Source of the DNA: CAZMNY01 sp964635375
GTDB taxonomy: Bacteria; Planctomycetota; Planctomycetia; Pirellulales; Pirellulaceae
DNA length: 64,000 nt
NCBI GenBank assembly: GCA_964635375.1
Contig: CAZWOU010000006.1
Span: 22,175 to 86,174 of the forward strand
Reading direction: 5' to 3'
Of the stretch, positions 56,501-64,000 are shown in pieces. Below the pieces are notes generated by a model. It made no database searches, had not been told where the DNA came from, and saw only the letters and a program-made list of their open reading frames with translations. The stretch's first letter is position 1, and each line of letters begins with the position of its first letter. A program made the position numbers and the translations under genes.

Positions 56501-58714
56501 CTCGCGAGCGAGGTCGGTTGTCAGTTTCTCGCGTTCCGCGGACATCGACTTCCGCTCGCGTTCAAGAAAACGCTCGTACGTGCGTTTCAAGTCCATCACG
56601 AACTGTTTCTTGTCCTGCTGCGAGTCGTGGATCAAGCAGCAGAGCTCGTCAAGACCCTGTTGCTTTAGCCTGAGATAGACCACATCGATGGCGGCCCGTT
56701 TTTCGCAGACAAACAGAACTCGCTTTCCGCGTGCCACAAAGTCGGCAATCAGATTGGTGATCGTCTGGGACTTTCCCGTTCCGGGCGGACCCTGAATGAT
56801 GTAGCTGGCCTCGGCTTTCGCCTGTCCGATCGACAAGGTCTGCGTTGGATCGCAAGGCACAACGTGGAACCGATCAGCCAGATCAGGCGTCTCGATTTCC
56901 ATCGGCGCGGGCCGTGGCGAGAGCGCGAAAATGCCGTCAAAAGCCTGGTTGTCGATGGGCTGATCGGCGACCGCGTCATAGTCCCTCACCAGCGACATCT
57001 TCCGGTAGCGAAAGTTACCGAGCGTCATGGAGCATAAATCAAACTCCCAGTGAAATGGATTGTCGTCGCCAGCCCTGAGCTGAAAAAAGGACCTCGACTT
57101 TGTATCTGGATCGACATCAGCATCTCCCGGAGCGGTCGCGTAAGCTGGCGGTCGAGAATGCTCCTCAACGATTGCGTTCAATCTTGTCTCGGCTGGTCGA
57201 ACCATCGCCGAAAAGACCTTGACGCCCAGGGGATGATAGTTAGCCGGGTCGTAACTGTAGTCCAAGTCCAGGTACGACCGCACGCCTCGCCCGGAAACCC
57301 TCGCCCGCCGACGATAGGCGTCAAGCCGACGCCGCGCCTTGTCGTGAAGCAGCGAGATTCTCGGTTTGTCGATCAGCTCAATCTCAATCGCTGGTTCGCT
57401 GGAACGAACTTGTGATCGGAGGTAGTGATAGAACGTTTCGAAATCCGACTCGTCAAGATCGATCGTCTCAGGCAATTCAATTGCGTACAGTTGCTTGAAT
57501 TGGTGCCGGACAACCGGATTTATCTCGGCGATCGAGCTCAGAAGCCGCAGTTGGTACGTGTCGCGAACGCCTTTCTTACGAGTTAACTGGACGGGCAACA
57601 GCGCCAGCGGCGAATGATAGGATTCGACTGGCGAGACCTTGGTATTTGTCCACCGCAGAAAACAGGCGACGAGTCGGATCTGCGAAAAACCAAACTCCGC
57701 TTGATCGCGTCGAGATTCGTTACGGATTCGATCCAACACAATGGGCAGATAGATCGCCTCTTCAAAATTCAGGTACTTATCGAGTGGGATTTGCTCGCCC
57801 TGCAAGGCCTGCGCAGCAAAATCAGCATTCCACGTCATCAGCTGTTCCGGCCGAATGTTCTTGTAGTCAAAACTGAGCGGCACGGAAGCTTCCGTCAGAT
57901 TGACTGTCTGCATCGTTGTACGGAAATGCAGCAGCCGATTGCGCCGGGACACCTGAAAGAGCCTTTGTTGCAGTTTTGCAAGGACGATCTGGTGTTTGCT
58001 CTCGAGATCCTTCGTGCCAAAACCCTCGATGCTGTCGAGTTCCAATTGGAAGTCGACTTGCTGTTGGCCAAAGTCCTGCAGTGAGTTGAGAATCGACGCC
58101 AAATCGGTCGAGCGATCGCGGCGATCGAGTTCCGTCATCCTCTCGATGGTGCGAGCCAGCAAGGGGTGGAGATTGGGGCGGCTGCGAAATAGGTTCCGAC
58201 GATGTTCAACAAACTCAGCCAAATCAGTCGCATCATGAAAATCGAAACCGCAGGCCAGGCTCGCCAGTATCATGCCGAGGGAGAACACGTCGGTCACTGG
58301 ATCGTGGTGTCCGATGCGATGCTCCCATGCGGCGAACCGAGGAAGATAGATCGGGCGCGTCAGCTCGCCGCCGTTTTGATCGACCTGCAAGTCGATGAAG
58401 GTCTCTTGGTCGTCGTCCCTTTCGAATTCGACGCTCCGTTCAGTGACAACAACCGCCGCGCCGCGAGACATCTCGGCGAGCAGGTCGGACAATCGCGTCG
58501 CATTGGACTTGGACGGCAGCCTTCGGGCATCTTCAAACCAGATCCGCGGTCCCTCCACCTGCAAGGCGTCGAGTCCGTCAAGCGGTGCGACAAAGCCGTT
58601 TACATGGCAATCAATGACTTGCCTTAGGAGCGGCAAGAAACTGACCAAGACGTCCTCTGTCGTGAATCCCGATGCGGCATTTCTCGCTCGAAGAAACTCG
58701 TAGAAGTCGCTCAT
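53549..58714 (-). CDS. pseudokinase-DUF4011-SF1 helicase-nuclease fusion, candidate defence effector
   Basis: I prefer the ATG at 58714 (MSDFYEFLRARN, GGGAAG upstream) to the open frame at 58813; the product is about 1721 aa. Residues about 30-240 look like a protein kinase C-lobe lacking the N-lobe, with a decayed catalytic loop (GFVAPLDGLDAL) and IX-like DVFSLGMILASLACG. DUF4011 follows near residue 245 (LFQVSRRNRLLHFRTT). The SF1 helicase core has Walker A GPPGTGKSQTITN near 642, DEASQITLEE near 1268 and GDEMQLPPTDFF near 1290. The C-terminal ~110 residues resemble the MTES_1575/Vsr-like nuclease fold (CDLAIRREGDSTYRLGIRLD), but the usual catalytic Glu of GIECD is Arg. Family members of this kind act in phage defence. 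Confidence 0.88.
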   Translation of the reverse strand: MSDFYEFLRARNAASGFTTEDVLVSFLPLLRQVIDCHVNGFVAPLDGLDALQVEGPRIWFEDARRLPSKSNATRLSDLLAEMSRGAAVVVTERSVEFERDDDQETFIDLQVDQNGGELTRPIYLPRFAAWEHRIGHHDPVTDVFSLGMILASLACGFDFHDATDLAEFVEHRRNLFRSRPNLHPLLARTIERMTELDRRDRSTDLASILNSLQDFGQQQVDFQLELDSIEGFGTKDLESKHQIVLAKLQQRLFQVSRRNRLLHFRTTMQTVNLTEASVPLSFDYKNIRPEQLMTWNADFAAQALQGEQIPLDKYLNFEEAIYLPIVLDRIRNESRRDQAEFGFSQIRLVACFLRWTNTKVSPVESYHSPLALLPVQLTRKKGVRDTYQLRLLSSIAEINPVVRHQFKQLYAIELPETIDLDESDFETFYHYLRSQVRSSEPAIEIELIDKPRISLLHDKARRRLDAYRRRARVSGRGVRSYLDLDYSYDPANYHPLGVKVFSAMVRPAETRLNAIVEEHSRPPAYATAPGDADVDPDTKSRSFFQLRAGDDNPFHWEFDLCSMTLGNFRYRKMSLVRDYDAVADQPIDNQAFDGIFALSPRPAPMEIETPDLADRFHVVPCDPTQTLSIGQAKAEASYIIQGPPGTGKSQTITNLIADFVARGKRVLFVCEKRAAIDVVYLRLKQQGLDELCCLIHDSQQDKKQFVMDLKRTYERFLERERKSMSAEREKLTTDLAREIRPLELYRSAMVEPDEHDVVLLDVIQHAVRLRDATPKLSSKELEQAPAYAQWRDNLESIGRFKRSLQEVTTDGVFASHPLNRFSTKLARLDRPLEMIANALQQALRHLQALTERLEEAGFDSAAISTPKQLRSAAKLCQQWRSLAQFDLLALLDPQSDVSSDYEDSRIHLRSLETRLLDTREQNCHWKNKLKRGETEDALQQAKQLDGKWWSRLNPAWWRLRGVLKRCYSFDAHSIQPAWRDVLQRLLQEHDAEEALRKAEEDCAAAFGIRDYAPHQFFGDVEKLRATLDDLVDVDMRTFADALIHSRGGASRVAVIERAEEHRGAMMEACENVIEDLANLSWEELRTALIQIEQAENEWSSFLDCLNDLDKLPKDLIDSFRNLPLELEQIEAAAAQKHIERAFREDNDAGRFDSAARNRHANRLEEYYDDWLAANAAEVKRRIARQFREKIEICDLPASKLTPEQKEFKNRYERGRKILKHEFGKSMRYKSIRDLVSDNSGEVVKDLKPVWLMSPLSVSDTVPLDQDHFDVVIFDEASQITLEEAVPTIFRATQAIVVGDEMQLPPTDFFSAKRDEEDVLLIEDDGEMVEYDLDSDSLLTHSSRNLPSTMLGWHYRSRSESLISFSNWSFYGGKLLTVPEEDLPTSRRPELIVHSAENSVEHAAQIADRAVSFHFVENGVYHKRRNRAEADYIAHLVRECISADQHFSIGVVAFSEAQQDEIESALQRLGGTDPQFADRLEQELEREEEDGQFAGLLIKNLENIQGDERDVIIMSVCYGHDADGKMRMNFGPINRQGGEKRLNVAFSRAKHRMVLVSSIRHFDITNDYNVGANCLKRYLRYAERISIGDMDGAQRVLEEIAVVRDDHNRDSQGDDAIANEIASRLLKEGFLVEFGVGQSQFRCDLAIRREGDSTYRLGIRLDTQDYYDDLDPLERELMKPKLLRDFGWNVEVILAKDWQADPDSILSHLLERLEDGPNGPFA

Positions 58715-58809
58715 GCATTCTTCCCGATGGTCACTAAGTCTGGTGTGGTCCTGGGCGTGGCTGGTCCGGTGGGAAAACATCGGGCAAGCTGCGACATACG
58801 GCAATCGCA

Positions 58810-60141
58810 TCACTGCTGAGCGATGATCTCGTCAACTCGTTTGGCAAACTGGTCGTATTGTTTCTTTCGCATTCGAAGTTCTTTCCGGGCGATCGCGGCC
58901 ATCTGGTCCTCAATTCCGAGAACACGCGCAACTGCAACTGAGTGGGCCAAGGCGGCATCCTCCAAACTGCGATCCGTGGTTGCAAAATCTAGCAGAACAT
59001 AGCAGAAGAAGTTGAGAACCGATTCGGCATAGGACTGCGCGCGAAAAGGGAGGAGAGCGGCTGGAGGAGCGTGGACTTCTTCGTCGTTTGCAGGGGCGAG
59101 CTGCTTCATGTCGAGCTGGGCGCAAACCGCCGACGCCGGCGAATCCGGAGTGAAGTCTGCGAAGAACAATCTCGCGTGGTTAAGATTTGTTTCGGTCCTC
59201 ATCCAACTCGGTTGCATCAGAATCTGGAGCAGTTGCTCTGTCAGCCCGGACAACTTGTGCTGCGCCAAGATGTCGAGGCTTTCCAGCTCCAGCGGCCCCT
59301 CCAACATCGATGCTATCTCGGCTTCGCAATCTGTGTCGGAGCCATCGCGATCTGTCCACAGACGAAGTGATCGCGCGCGAATGAAAGCTTCCGGATGCTC
59401 GACGCCCTCTGTCGTCGGTTGCTCAGCCGCAAAAAGCTCGTCAACTTGGGTCAGGAAACTACCTGGTCCAATCGACTCAACGCCTGTTTCCAATCGTAGG
59501 AGCAGTGAAACTACGGTGGTTAGGCTGCCGTCCGCGGCAGCCAAAGCGCCTCGGTCGCAGTAGACTTCGCTGTAGAGTTGGAAGAGTCGGGATGTGGCGA
59601 GATGGGAAGGCGTGGCGTTTCGATCGTTGTTTAACGCGGCGAGAATTTGGTCCGCAATCAAGTACTGCTGATCCCAGTCGCAAAATAGCCGATGATGGGA
59701 GAGCTCGTGTCCAAACAGGGCAATGATCTCGTCGTCGCTCAGCTTCTCTCGAATTGGGCCGCTGAGAATAATGTGAGCTTCGCCTGGAAACCTTGCGAGG
59801 GCGGCGTTGATCGCATTGATGTCCTGCGATTGGTAGAGCGTCAACGGCGCCTCCACACCGATCCGCTTCGCGGCCGTCTGGGCCAAGTCGTACAGTGGTT
59901 TGTGGCCGTCTCGATCCAGCCGGTACGTCGACTTCAACAGGGCCAGCCGCACCTCGTCGGCCGCCCGTTCGCGAGTTGGGCTGGCTCCGTACCACTCCCA
60001 TAACTTGGGTTCATGCGAACGCAAGTAGGATACCAGTTGGCGAAGGTAGGGCAGGGGCTCAACTAACATCGAGGGCCATGTATCGAGCGAATCTAGTGGA
60101 CGCGATAGCGCGCTAAACGATGGGTAGAATTGAACGCCCAA
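58810..60141 (-). CDS. M48-like metallopeptidase, upstream partner of the helicase gene
   Basis: The 443-aa soluble protein has IIALFGHELSHHRLFCDWDQ near residue 144 (HExxH zinc site) and YSEVYCDRGALAAADG near 190, where Glu matches the third ligand of the M48 family. The upstream AHIILSGPIREKLSDDEIIA is also M48-like. No membrane segment or signal peptide is seen, unlike HtpX. The long C-terminal part (residues 230-443) is helical and not recognised. Its stop lies 95 bp upstream of the preferred helicase start (and overlaps the longest open frame by GTGA), so the two genes form a unit. Confidence 0.8.
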   Translation of the reverse strand: MGVQFYPSFSALSRPLDSLDTWPSMLVEPLPYLRQLVSYLRSHEPKLWEWYGASPTRERAADEVRLALLKSTYRLDRDGHKPLYDLAQTAAKRIGVEAPLTLYQSQDINAINAALARFPGEAHIILSGPIREKLSDDEIIALFGHELSHHRLFCDWDQQYLIADQILAALNNDRNATPSHLATSRLFQLYSEVYCDRGALAAADGSLTTVVSLLLRLETGVESIGPGSFLTQVDELFAAEQPTTEGVEHPEAFIRARSLRLWTDRDGSDTDCEAEIASMLEGPLELESLDILAQHKLSGLTEQLLQILMQPSWMRTETNLNHARLFFADFTPDSPASAVCAQLDMKQLAPANDEEVHAPPAALLPFRAQSYAESVLNFFCYVLLDFATTDRSLEDAALAHSVAVARVLGIEDQMAAIARKELRMRKKQYDQFAKRVDEIIAQQ

Positions 60142-60212
60142 TTCGCACTCCAGAATCGCTGGAGGATTTCAAACGATTATGGCGGGGCAGCTGTGCGATC
60201 CGTTGCAAACAT

Positions 60213-60238
60213 ACGCTTAGTTATAACGCTTAGTTATA
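60213..60238. repeat. 13-bp direct tandem duplication
   Basis: acgcttagttata occurs twice in a row in the intergenic region upstream of the M48 gene. AT-rich compared with the surroundings; a promoter element is possible but not shown. Confidence 0.7.
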
Positions 60239-60281
60239 GCTAGCAGCAGGCCATCTCAGTTACAAGGCGTCTAACACCTCT

Positions 60282-60293
60282 CCCGCTAGCGGG
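60282..60293. terminator. perfect palindrome cccgctagcggg downstream of the GGDEF gene
   Basis: The 12-base palindrome lies 40 bp past the stop of the minus-strand GGDEF gene and could form a terminator hairpin for it. There is no clear T-tract on that strand, so the assignment is tentative. Confidence 0.35.
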
Positions 60294-60332
60294 AACAGGC
60301 TGGGGGAGCAAAGACGACGCTCGACGACTCGC

Positions 60333-61961
60333 TCAATCGATCACGCCAGCTTCGGCCAGGAACTGCGAAGATGCGGTGCTAATGCGGCCAGCTCGAGGCC
60401 TGGTTTGACTGCGAGCGAGCAGTTCCTCACTGTGCTCCTGCAGTCGCGTGGCGGCGCAGACGAGAACTGGGGTGACGTCATGGCGCTCGATTCGGACAAA
60501 TTCCGCAAGCCTCTGGATTTCTTTGCGGATGTCGCCAGTGATTTCGGCGACACGATCGACGAGCTTGTCATCACCGCGTCTTGAGTCAGCTCCGCGGGCC
60601 AAGGCGACTCGATGCCCGGCCCACCGCAGCAGTGTCGCGCGGCTGATCGTGCCGACGGGACGATCATTGTCCACGATGACCACTCGCCGCACAGTGACGC
60701 GGCGAAGGAAGTCCCAAACTCGCTCGACGGTATCGTCGCGGTCGAAACAGACCGTGTTCGTTTGCATCACACGCCGGATCGGCTCACCCCATTTTGAGGC
60801 GACGAGAGCGTGGTTGAAGATGTCCTGTTCGGATACGGTTCCAGCAAGTCGACCTTCGGTGTCAACCACGGGGGCTGAGTCGATGCGGAGTTGCAAAAAG
60901 AGCTCGGCGACATCGCGGACAAGCATGTCGGCTCCAACCGTGACAGGCGGCGAGATCATCAAGGAGCCGGCCTTGGTTTGGACGCACCACTCGGACAGGT
61001 TGTCGGCATCGCTGTGTTCGCCGATCAGGAACTCATCGAGTTCGTTGATTGAGAGTACTCGGTTGCGGCCTGCTTTCTTGGCGACAAGCAGAGCTTGATC
61101 GGTTAGGTCGGTAAACTGTCTCGCGTTCATCACGTCGTCGCGTAAACCCGCCACGCCTGCTGTGATCTGGAGGCTGATGGTCTCTCCATTCCCTTCTACC
61201 GTTAGTCCCGATACAAGGCAGCGAATCCGCTCGACAAGCCCTGTGGCTTGACTCTCGTCAGTGCCTGGCAGGAGCAGACAGAATTCATCGCCGCCGTATC
61301 GATAGACGCCATCGGCCTCGCGTACGCCTGACTGTAAGCACTCGGCGACCAGCTTTAACGCTTCATCGCCGACAACGTGGCCGTGGCAGTCATTGATGTG
61401 TTTGAAATAGTCGATATCAATCAGAGCGCAAGAGAGCGGTTCGCCTTTTTCATGGGCGCTGCTGATCATTGCCTCGCAGTGTTCGTCGAACGATCGTCGA
61501 TTCAACGAATTAGTCAGCGTGTCGCGAGTCGACAACCGGTTCTGCTGCGACATCTTGGCTATTGCCTGCTGCCCCTGTTTGACGCGAGCTACCAATTCCG
61601 GTCGGTCGATGGGCTTCGAGAGGAAGTCGTTGGCGCCTGCTTCAATCGCCTCCAAGACGTCCTCTTCATCGTCCCGCGAAGTGACCATCACGACGTAGAC
61701 GCTGTCGCCAAACGTCGTCCGCAGTCGCCGAGTCAGATCGACTCCGCTCATTTGCGGCATATTCCAATCGGTAATCACAATTTGCGGCAACTGGTTCTCG
61801 CCGTCTTCAATATGGCTCCAGGCCGCGCGGGGGTCCTCCCAACAACGTGACTCAATACCAAACTTTCGCAACGTCGCCTGCATCACTCTGCGCACGATTG
61901 GATCGTCATCGACAAGCCAAACTTGAGGCTCTGGATTTTGGAGTGGGTCTGGTTCGGACAT
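60333..61961 (-). CDS. response regulator with GGDEF (diguanylate cyclase) and CBS domains
   Basis: From ATG 61961 (GAGAG upstream) the 542-aa protein has a receiver domain with phospho-acceptor Asp65 (IVITDWNMP) and the K of FLSKPIDRP. A GGDEF domain follows, with RYGGDEFCLLLPG near residue 222 and an RxxD inhibitory site (READ) five residues before it, so active cyclic di-GMP synthesis with product inhibition is expected. A CBS pair follows (VRDVAELFLQLRIDSAPVVD, VRRVVIVDNDRPVGTISRAT). It starts 20 bp after the HD-GYP gene, which degrades the same messenger. Confidence 0.92.
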   Translation of the reverse strand: MSEPDPLQNPEPQVWLVDDDPIVRRVMQATLRKFGIESRCWEDPRAAWSHIEDGENQLPQIVITDWNMPQMSGVDLTRRLRTTFGDSVYVVMVTSRDDEEDVLEAIEAGANDFLSKPIDRPELVARVKQGQQAIAKMSQQNRLSTRDTLTNSLNRRSFDEHCEAMISSAHEKGEPLSCALIDIDYFKHINDCHGHVVGDEALKLVAECLQSGVREADGVYRYGGDEFCLLLPGTDESQATGLVERIRCLVSGLTVEGNGETISLQITAGVAGLRDDVMNARQFTDLTDQALLVAKKAGRNRVLSINELDEFLIGEHSDADNLSEWCVQTKAGSLMISPPVTVGADMLVRDVAELFLQLRIDSAPVVDTEGRLAGTVSEQDIFNHALVASKWGEPIRRVMQTNTVCFDRDDTVERVWDFLRRVTVRRVVIVDNDRPVGTISRATLLRWAGHRVALARGADSRRGDDKLVDRVAEITGDIRKEIQRLAEFVRIERHDVTPVLVCAATRLQEHSEELLARSQTRPRAGRISTASSQFLAEAGVID

Positions 61962-61981
61962 GGGTTTCTCTCTCATTCGTC

Positions 61982-63157
61982 CTACAGGGCGTCTGCGTAG
62001 TCGATCTGGACACTGACGATCTCCGGTTTTCTCCGGAAGAACGCATCGAGCACTTGCGGGTCGAACTGCCCAGCCCGCTGCTCTTCGAGGATCGCAAAAC
62101 ATCGTTCCAGTGGGAAAGCCGGCTTGTACGATCGTTTGCTGCTCAGCGCGTCAAATACGTCAGCGACTGCGACGATCCGGCCTTCGAGCGGAATGTCGGA
62201 GCCACTCAATCCAATCGGGTAACCGCTCCCGTCCCAGTTTTCGTGGTGGGTCAAGGCGATCGTTCCCGCCAGGTCCAACAAGGGAGCTCGGCAACCCTTC
62301 ATGATTTGCGCGCCAAGCAGCGTATGGGAGCAAAATGCTTGATACTCTTCAGCCGTCATGCACTCGCATACCAGGCGGCCAACATCGCAGTGGCTTTTGA
62401 TCAGATCAAACTCGTCGGGCGTCAGTTTTCCAGGCTTGCAGAGAATGGAATCCGGAACTCCGATCTTCCCCAGGTCGTGCAGAGTCGCAGCGCTTCGTAT
62501 CATGTCGATATGTTCTGCGGGCAGGCCGAGTTCATGGGCGATGATGCCTGCGAACTGACCAACTCGCAATACGTGTTTGTCCGTTTCGTTGTCGCGAAAC
62601 TCGCCGGCCTTGGCCAAGCGATGGATCAGGTCTCGACGAGACAATTCTAGTTCCCGCGTGCGTTGCCTGACCTTGCGCTCCAAGTCGTCTCGATACGACT
62701 TGATCAACAGAGCGTTGTTGACCCGATGGATCAGTTCATCGGGATCGACCGGCTTAGTCAGAAAGTCCGTCGCGCCCAAACGCAGGGCTTGATTCCGCAT
62801 CTCACGCGACTCGGTTCCCGTAAGGACGAGAATCGGCAACAGTTTGCTGCGATTGTCTGTGCGCAGGGACTCAAGAATCTCCAACCCCGAGACATCAGGC
62901 ATCATTAGATCCAGTAGGACGATGTCCGGTTGCTCTCGAAAGACCGCCGCCACCGCTTCGCTTGCCTCGCTGCAGACTGAGAATTCTGCATACCCCGCCG
63001 CCTGTAGATGGGCTCGAGCTACTTTGATGTTGACCATCACGTCGTCGATGATCATCACATGACGACCCGATGGCGTCGTTTCCGACTCGCTTGGCTCCTC
63101 AAGCGAAGCGAAACGGAGATCGCCTTCAAAGGTGCTCGGAATGGTTGGCGTTGTCAT
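61982..63157 (-). CDS. response regulator with HD-GYP phosphodiesterase domain
   Basis: The 391-aa protein has a receiver domain with Asp83 (IVLLDLMMP) and a coiled-coil linker (ERKVRQRTRELELSRRDLIH). The HD-GYP domain has HDLGKIGVPD, KSHCDVGRL, THHENWDGSGYPIGLSG and IVAVADVFDALSSKRSYK, all the expected metal and GYP-type motifs. It should hydrolyse cyclic di-GMP. The GTG/ATG start overlaps the stop of the hybrid kinase gene by four bases (63154-63157). The three genes form one signalling unit: kinase, phosphodiesterase, cyclase. Confidence 0.95.
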   Translation of the reverse strand: MTTPTIPSTFEGDLRFASLEEPSESETTPSGRHVMIIDDVMVNIKVARAHLQAAGYAEFSVCSEASEAVAAVFREQPDIVLLDLMMPDVSGLEILESLRTDNRSKLLPILVLTGTESREMRNQALRLGATDFLTKPVDPDELIHRVNNALLIKSYRDDLERKVRQRTRELELSRRDLIHRLAKAGEFRDNETDKHVLRVGQFAGIIAHELGLPAEHIDMIRSAATLHDLGKIGVPDSILCKPGKLTPDEFDLIKSHCDVGRLVCECMTAEEYQAFCSHTLLGAQIMKGCRAPLLDLAGTIALTHHENWDGSGYPIGLSGSDIPLEGRIVAVADVFDALSSKRSYKPAFPLERCFAILEEQRAGQFDPQVLDAFFRRKPEIVSVQIDYADAL

Positions 63158-64000
63158 GTGGTCGACTCACAATGAGGAACCTGGATGCGCGCGGCCAACT
63201 CGTGAAGTGAGGCAATACTCTCAGGGATCGACTCAAGCTGTTCTGACTTCGCGGCTGTTTCGAGAAGCCGCGAAGGCTCGGTGAAATCGTCAAAACCGGC
63301 CGGGCCACCAGCGCCCTTGAGGCTGTGGGCGAGTTGACTCAAGTCTTGCCAGTTCTCACTGGCCGCGGCCGAGTTCATCTTCTCCAGCAAGTCACGCAAG
63401 TAGTCGACGAACTCGACGACGATTTCCGCAAACACCTCGTCCTCAGTCGGCAGCGACGAGTGAATCGCGTTGCTCGCATCGGCCGCACTACTGCTGGTCG
63501 AATTAGTGCTCGCTATTGAGGGTTTCGCCTGAACGGCAGGGTCGTCAACCGGCCGTGCGCTTCGCGGCGCCAAGGGCGTTATCGCGTGGGGAACGGCATC
63601 TCGTATCGCCGAGATTAGTTGCGGCTCACTGATTGGTTTCGTCAAGTATCCGGAGCAGCCGGCGTCGAGACACTTTCGTTCGTCGCCTTTCATGGCGTGC
63701 GCGGTCAAGCCGAAAATAGGCAGCGAGTACTGCAGTTCCCGCAGCCTCCGCGCCGCGGTGTACCCGTCCATCACGGGCATCTGCATGTCCATCAAGATGA
63801 TGTCGTATTCGTTGCGGGTGGCCATTTCGACACCGACGAGACCGTTCTCCGCAAGGCCTATCACCGCGCCGGCCCGTTCCAACAGAATCTTGATCAACTT
63901 GCGGTTCGTGGGACCATCCTCAACGACAAGAATTCGGACGTCGTCCAGCCGCGCGACCTGATCGTCGCTCCCGGCGGTTGTCAACGCGTCAGCCAAAGGC
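63154..64000 (-). CDS. hybrid sensor histidine kinase, C-terminal receiver-HPt part (5' end beyond the window)
   Basis: The frame is open to the right edge, so only the end of a longer protein is seen. The receiver domain (ILVVEDGPTNRKLIKILLER, IILMDMQMPVMDG with the phospho-Asp, and YLTKPI) and an HPt domain (LAHSLKGAGGPAGFDDFTEP with the phospho-His) match the end of BarA-type hybrid kinases. The Ser/Pro-rich linker of about 60 residues between them is unstructured. It probably passes phosphate to the two response regulators encoded downstream. TTG 63996 is only the formal first start. Confidence 0.88.
   Translation of the reverse strand, partial: PLADALTTAGSDDQVARLDDVRILVVEDGPTNRKLIKILLERAGAVIGLAENGLVGVEMATRNEYDIILMDMQMPVMDGYTAARRLRELQYSLPIFGLTAHAMKGDERKCLDAGCSGYLTKPISEPQLISAIRDAVPHAITPLAPRSARPVDDPAVQAKPSIASTNSTSSSAADASNAIHSSLPTEDEVFAEIVVEFVDYLRDLLEKMNSAAASENWQDLSQLAHSLKGAGGPAGFDDFTEPSRLLETAAKSEQLESIPESIASLHELAARIQVPHCESTT

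Noticed and set aside
58715..58813. N-terminal 33 residues of the helicase open frame
   Set aside because: A Cys/His-rich stretch without a helical pattern; a better ribosome site precedes ATG 58714.
1..64000. CRISPR arrays, tRNA or rRNA genes, insertion sequences
   Set aside because: No regularly spaced repeats with unique spacers, no cloverleaf or rRNA signature and no transposase were seen. Short repeats present are adjacent duplications, not spaced arrays.

Overview
The window reads as part of a Planctomycetes chromosome, probably a Pirellula-type lineage. The case rests on families typical of that phylum: a DUF1559 prepilin-like protein, DUF1501 and DUF1570 proteins, a DUF1571 protein, Tat-exported Gfo/Idh/MocA oxidoreductases, an SUMF1-type exported protein, and a BlaI/M56 pair. 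Gene density is moderate and GC content high. Three N-runs (10, 100 and 100 Ns) show it is a scaffolded draft, probably a metagenome assembly. One gap is flanked by the same exact 55-mer on both sides. I saw no rRNA, tRNA, CRISPR array or intact insertion sequence.

Layout. 1-4294 (minus): argH, an exported HEAT-repeat protein with a receiver-like stretch, and the N-terminal half of a sigma-54 activator. 4643-7894 (plus): carB. 7983-15441 (plus): a compact type II secretion/type IV pilus-like operon with one GspE-like ATPase, three successive GspF-like membrane proteins, three minor pseudopilin-like proteins and a DUF1559 prepilin-like protein. Most junctions overlap by 1-4 nt. 15450-25000: lineage-specific secreted or membrane proteins, including DUF1571, DUF1570, a zinc-ribbon/DUF1559-like fusion and a parvulin. 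A frameshifted gene here joins a TOTE-type primase domain to a HAD phosphatase-like domain. 25383-31856: DUF1570, SUMF1, Gfo/Idh and DUF1501 proteins and two small unknowns. 31944-37587 (minus): a polysaccharide-export cluster (phosphodiesterase-like, flippase, Wzz/BY-kinase-like, VanZ-like). 37869-50679: housekeeping and regulatory genes (STAS, AAG glycosylase, PutA, Tdk, BlaI-M56, RsmG, a second Gfo/Idh, an HD-domain protein, a TPR protein).

50952-60141 resembles a defence island. It holds an Eco57I-type adenine methylase, an unknown 154-aa protein, and a two-gene unit: an M48-like metalloprotease followed by a ~1720-aa protein combining a degenerate kinase C-lobe, DUF4011, an SF1 helicase and an MTES_1575-like nuclease fold. 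This is my main candidate for a poorly described system. 60333-64000 (minus) is a signalling operon: the end of a hybrid histidine kinase (REC-HPt), an HD-GYP response regulator and a REC-GGDEF-CBS protein, which together could make and degrade cyclic di-GMP.

Intergenic DNA, and in places gene ends and starts, carries many short tandem duplications with a period of about 13-18 bp. They occur at least nine times across the window.
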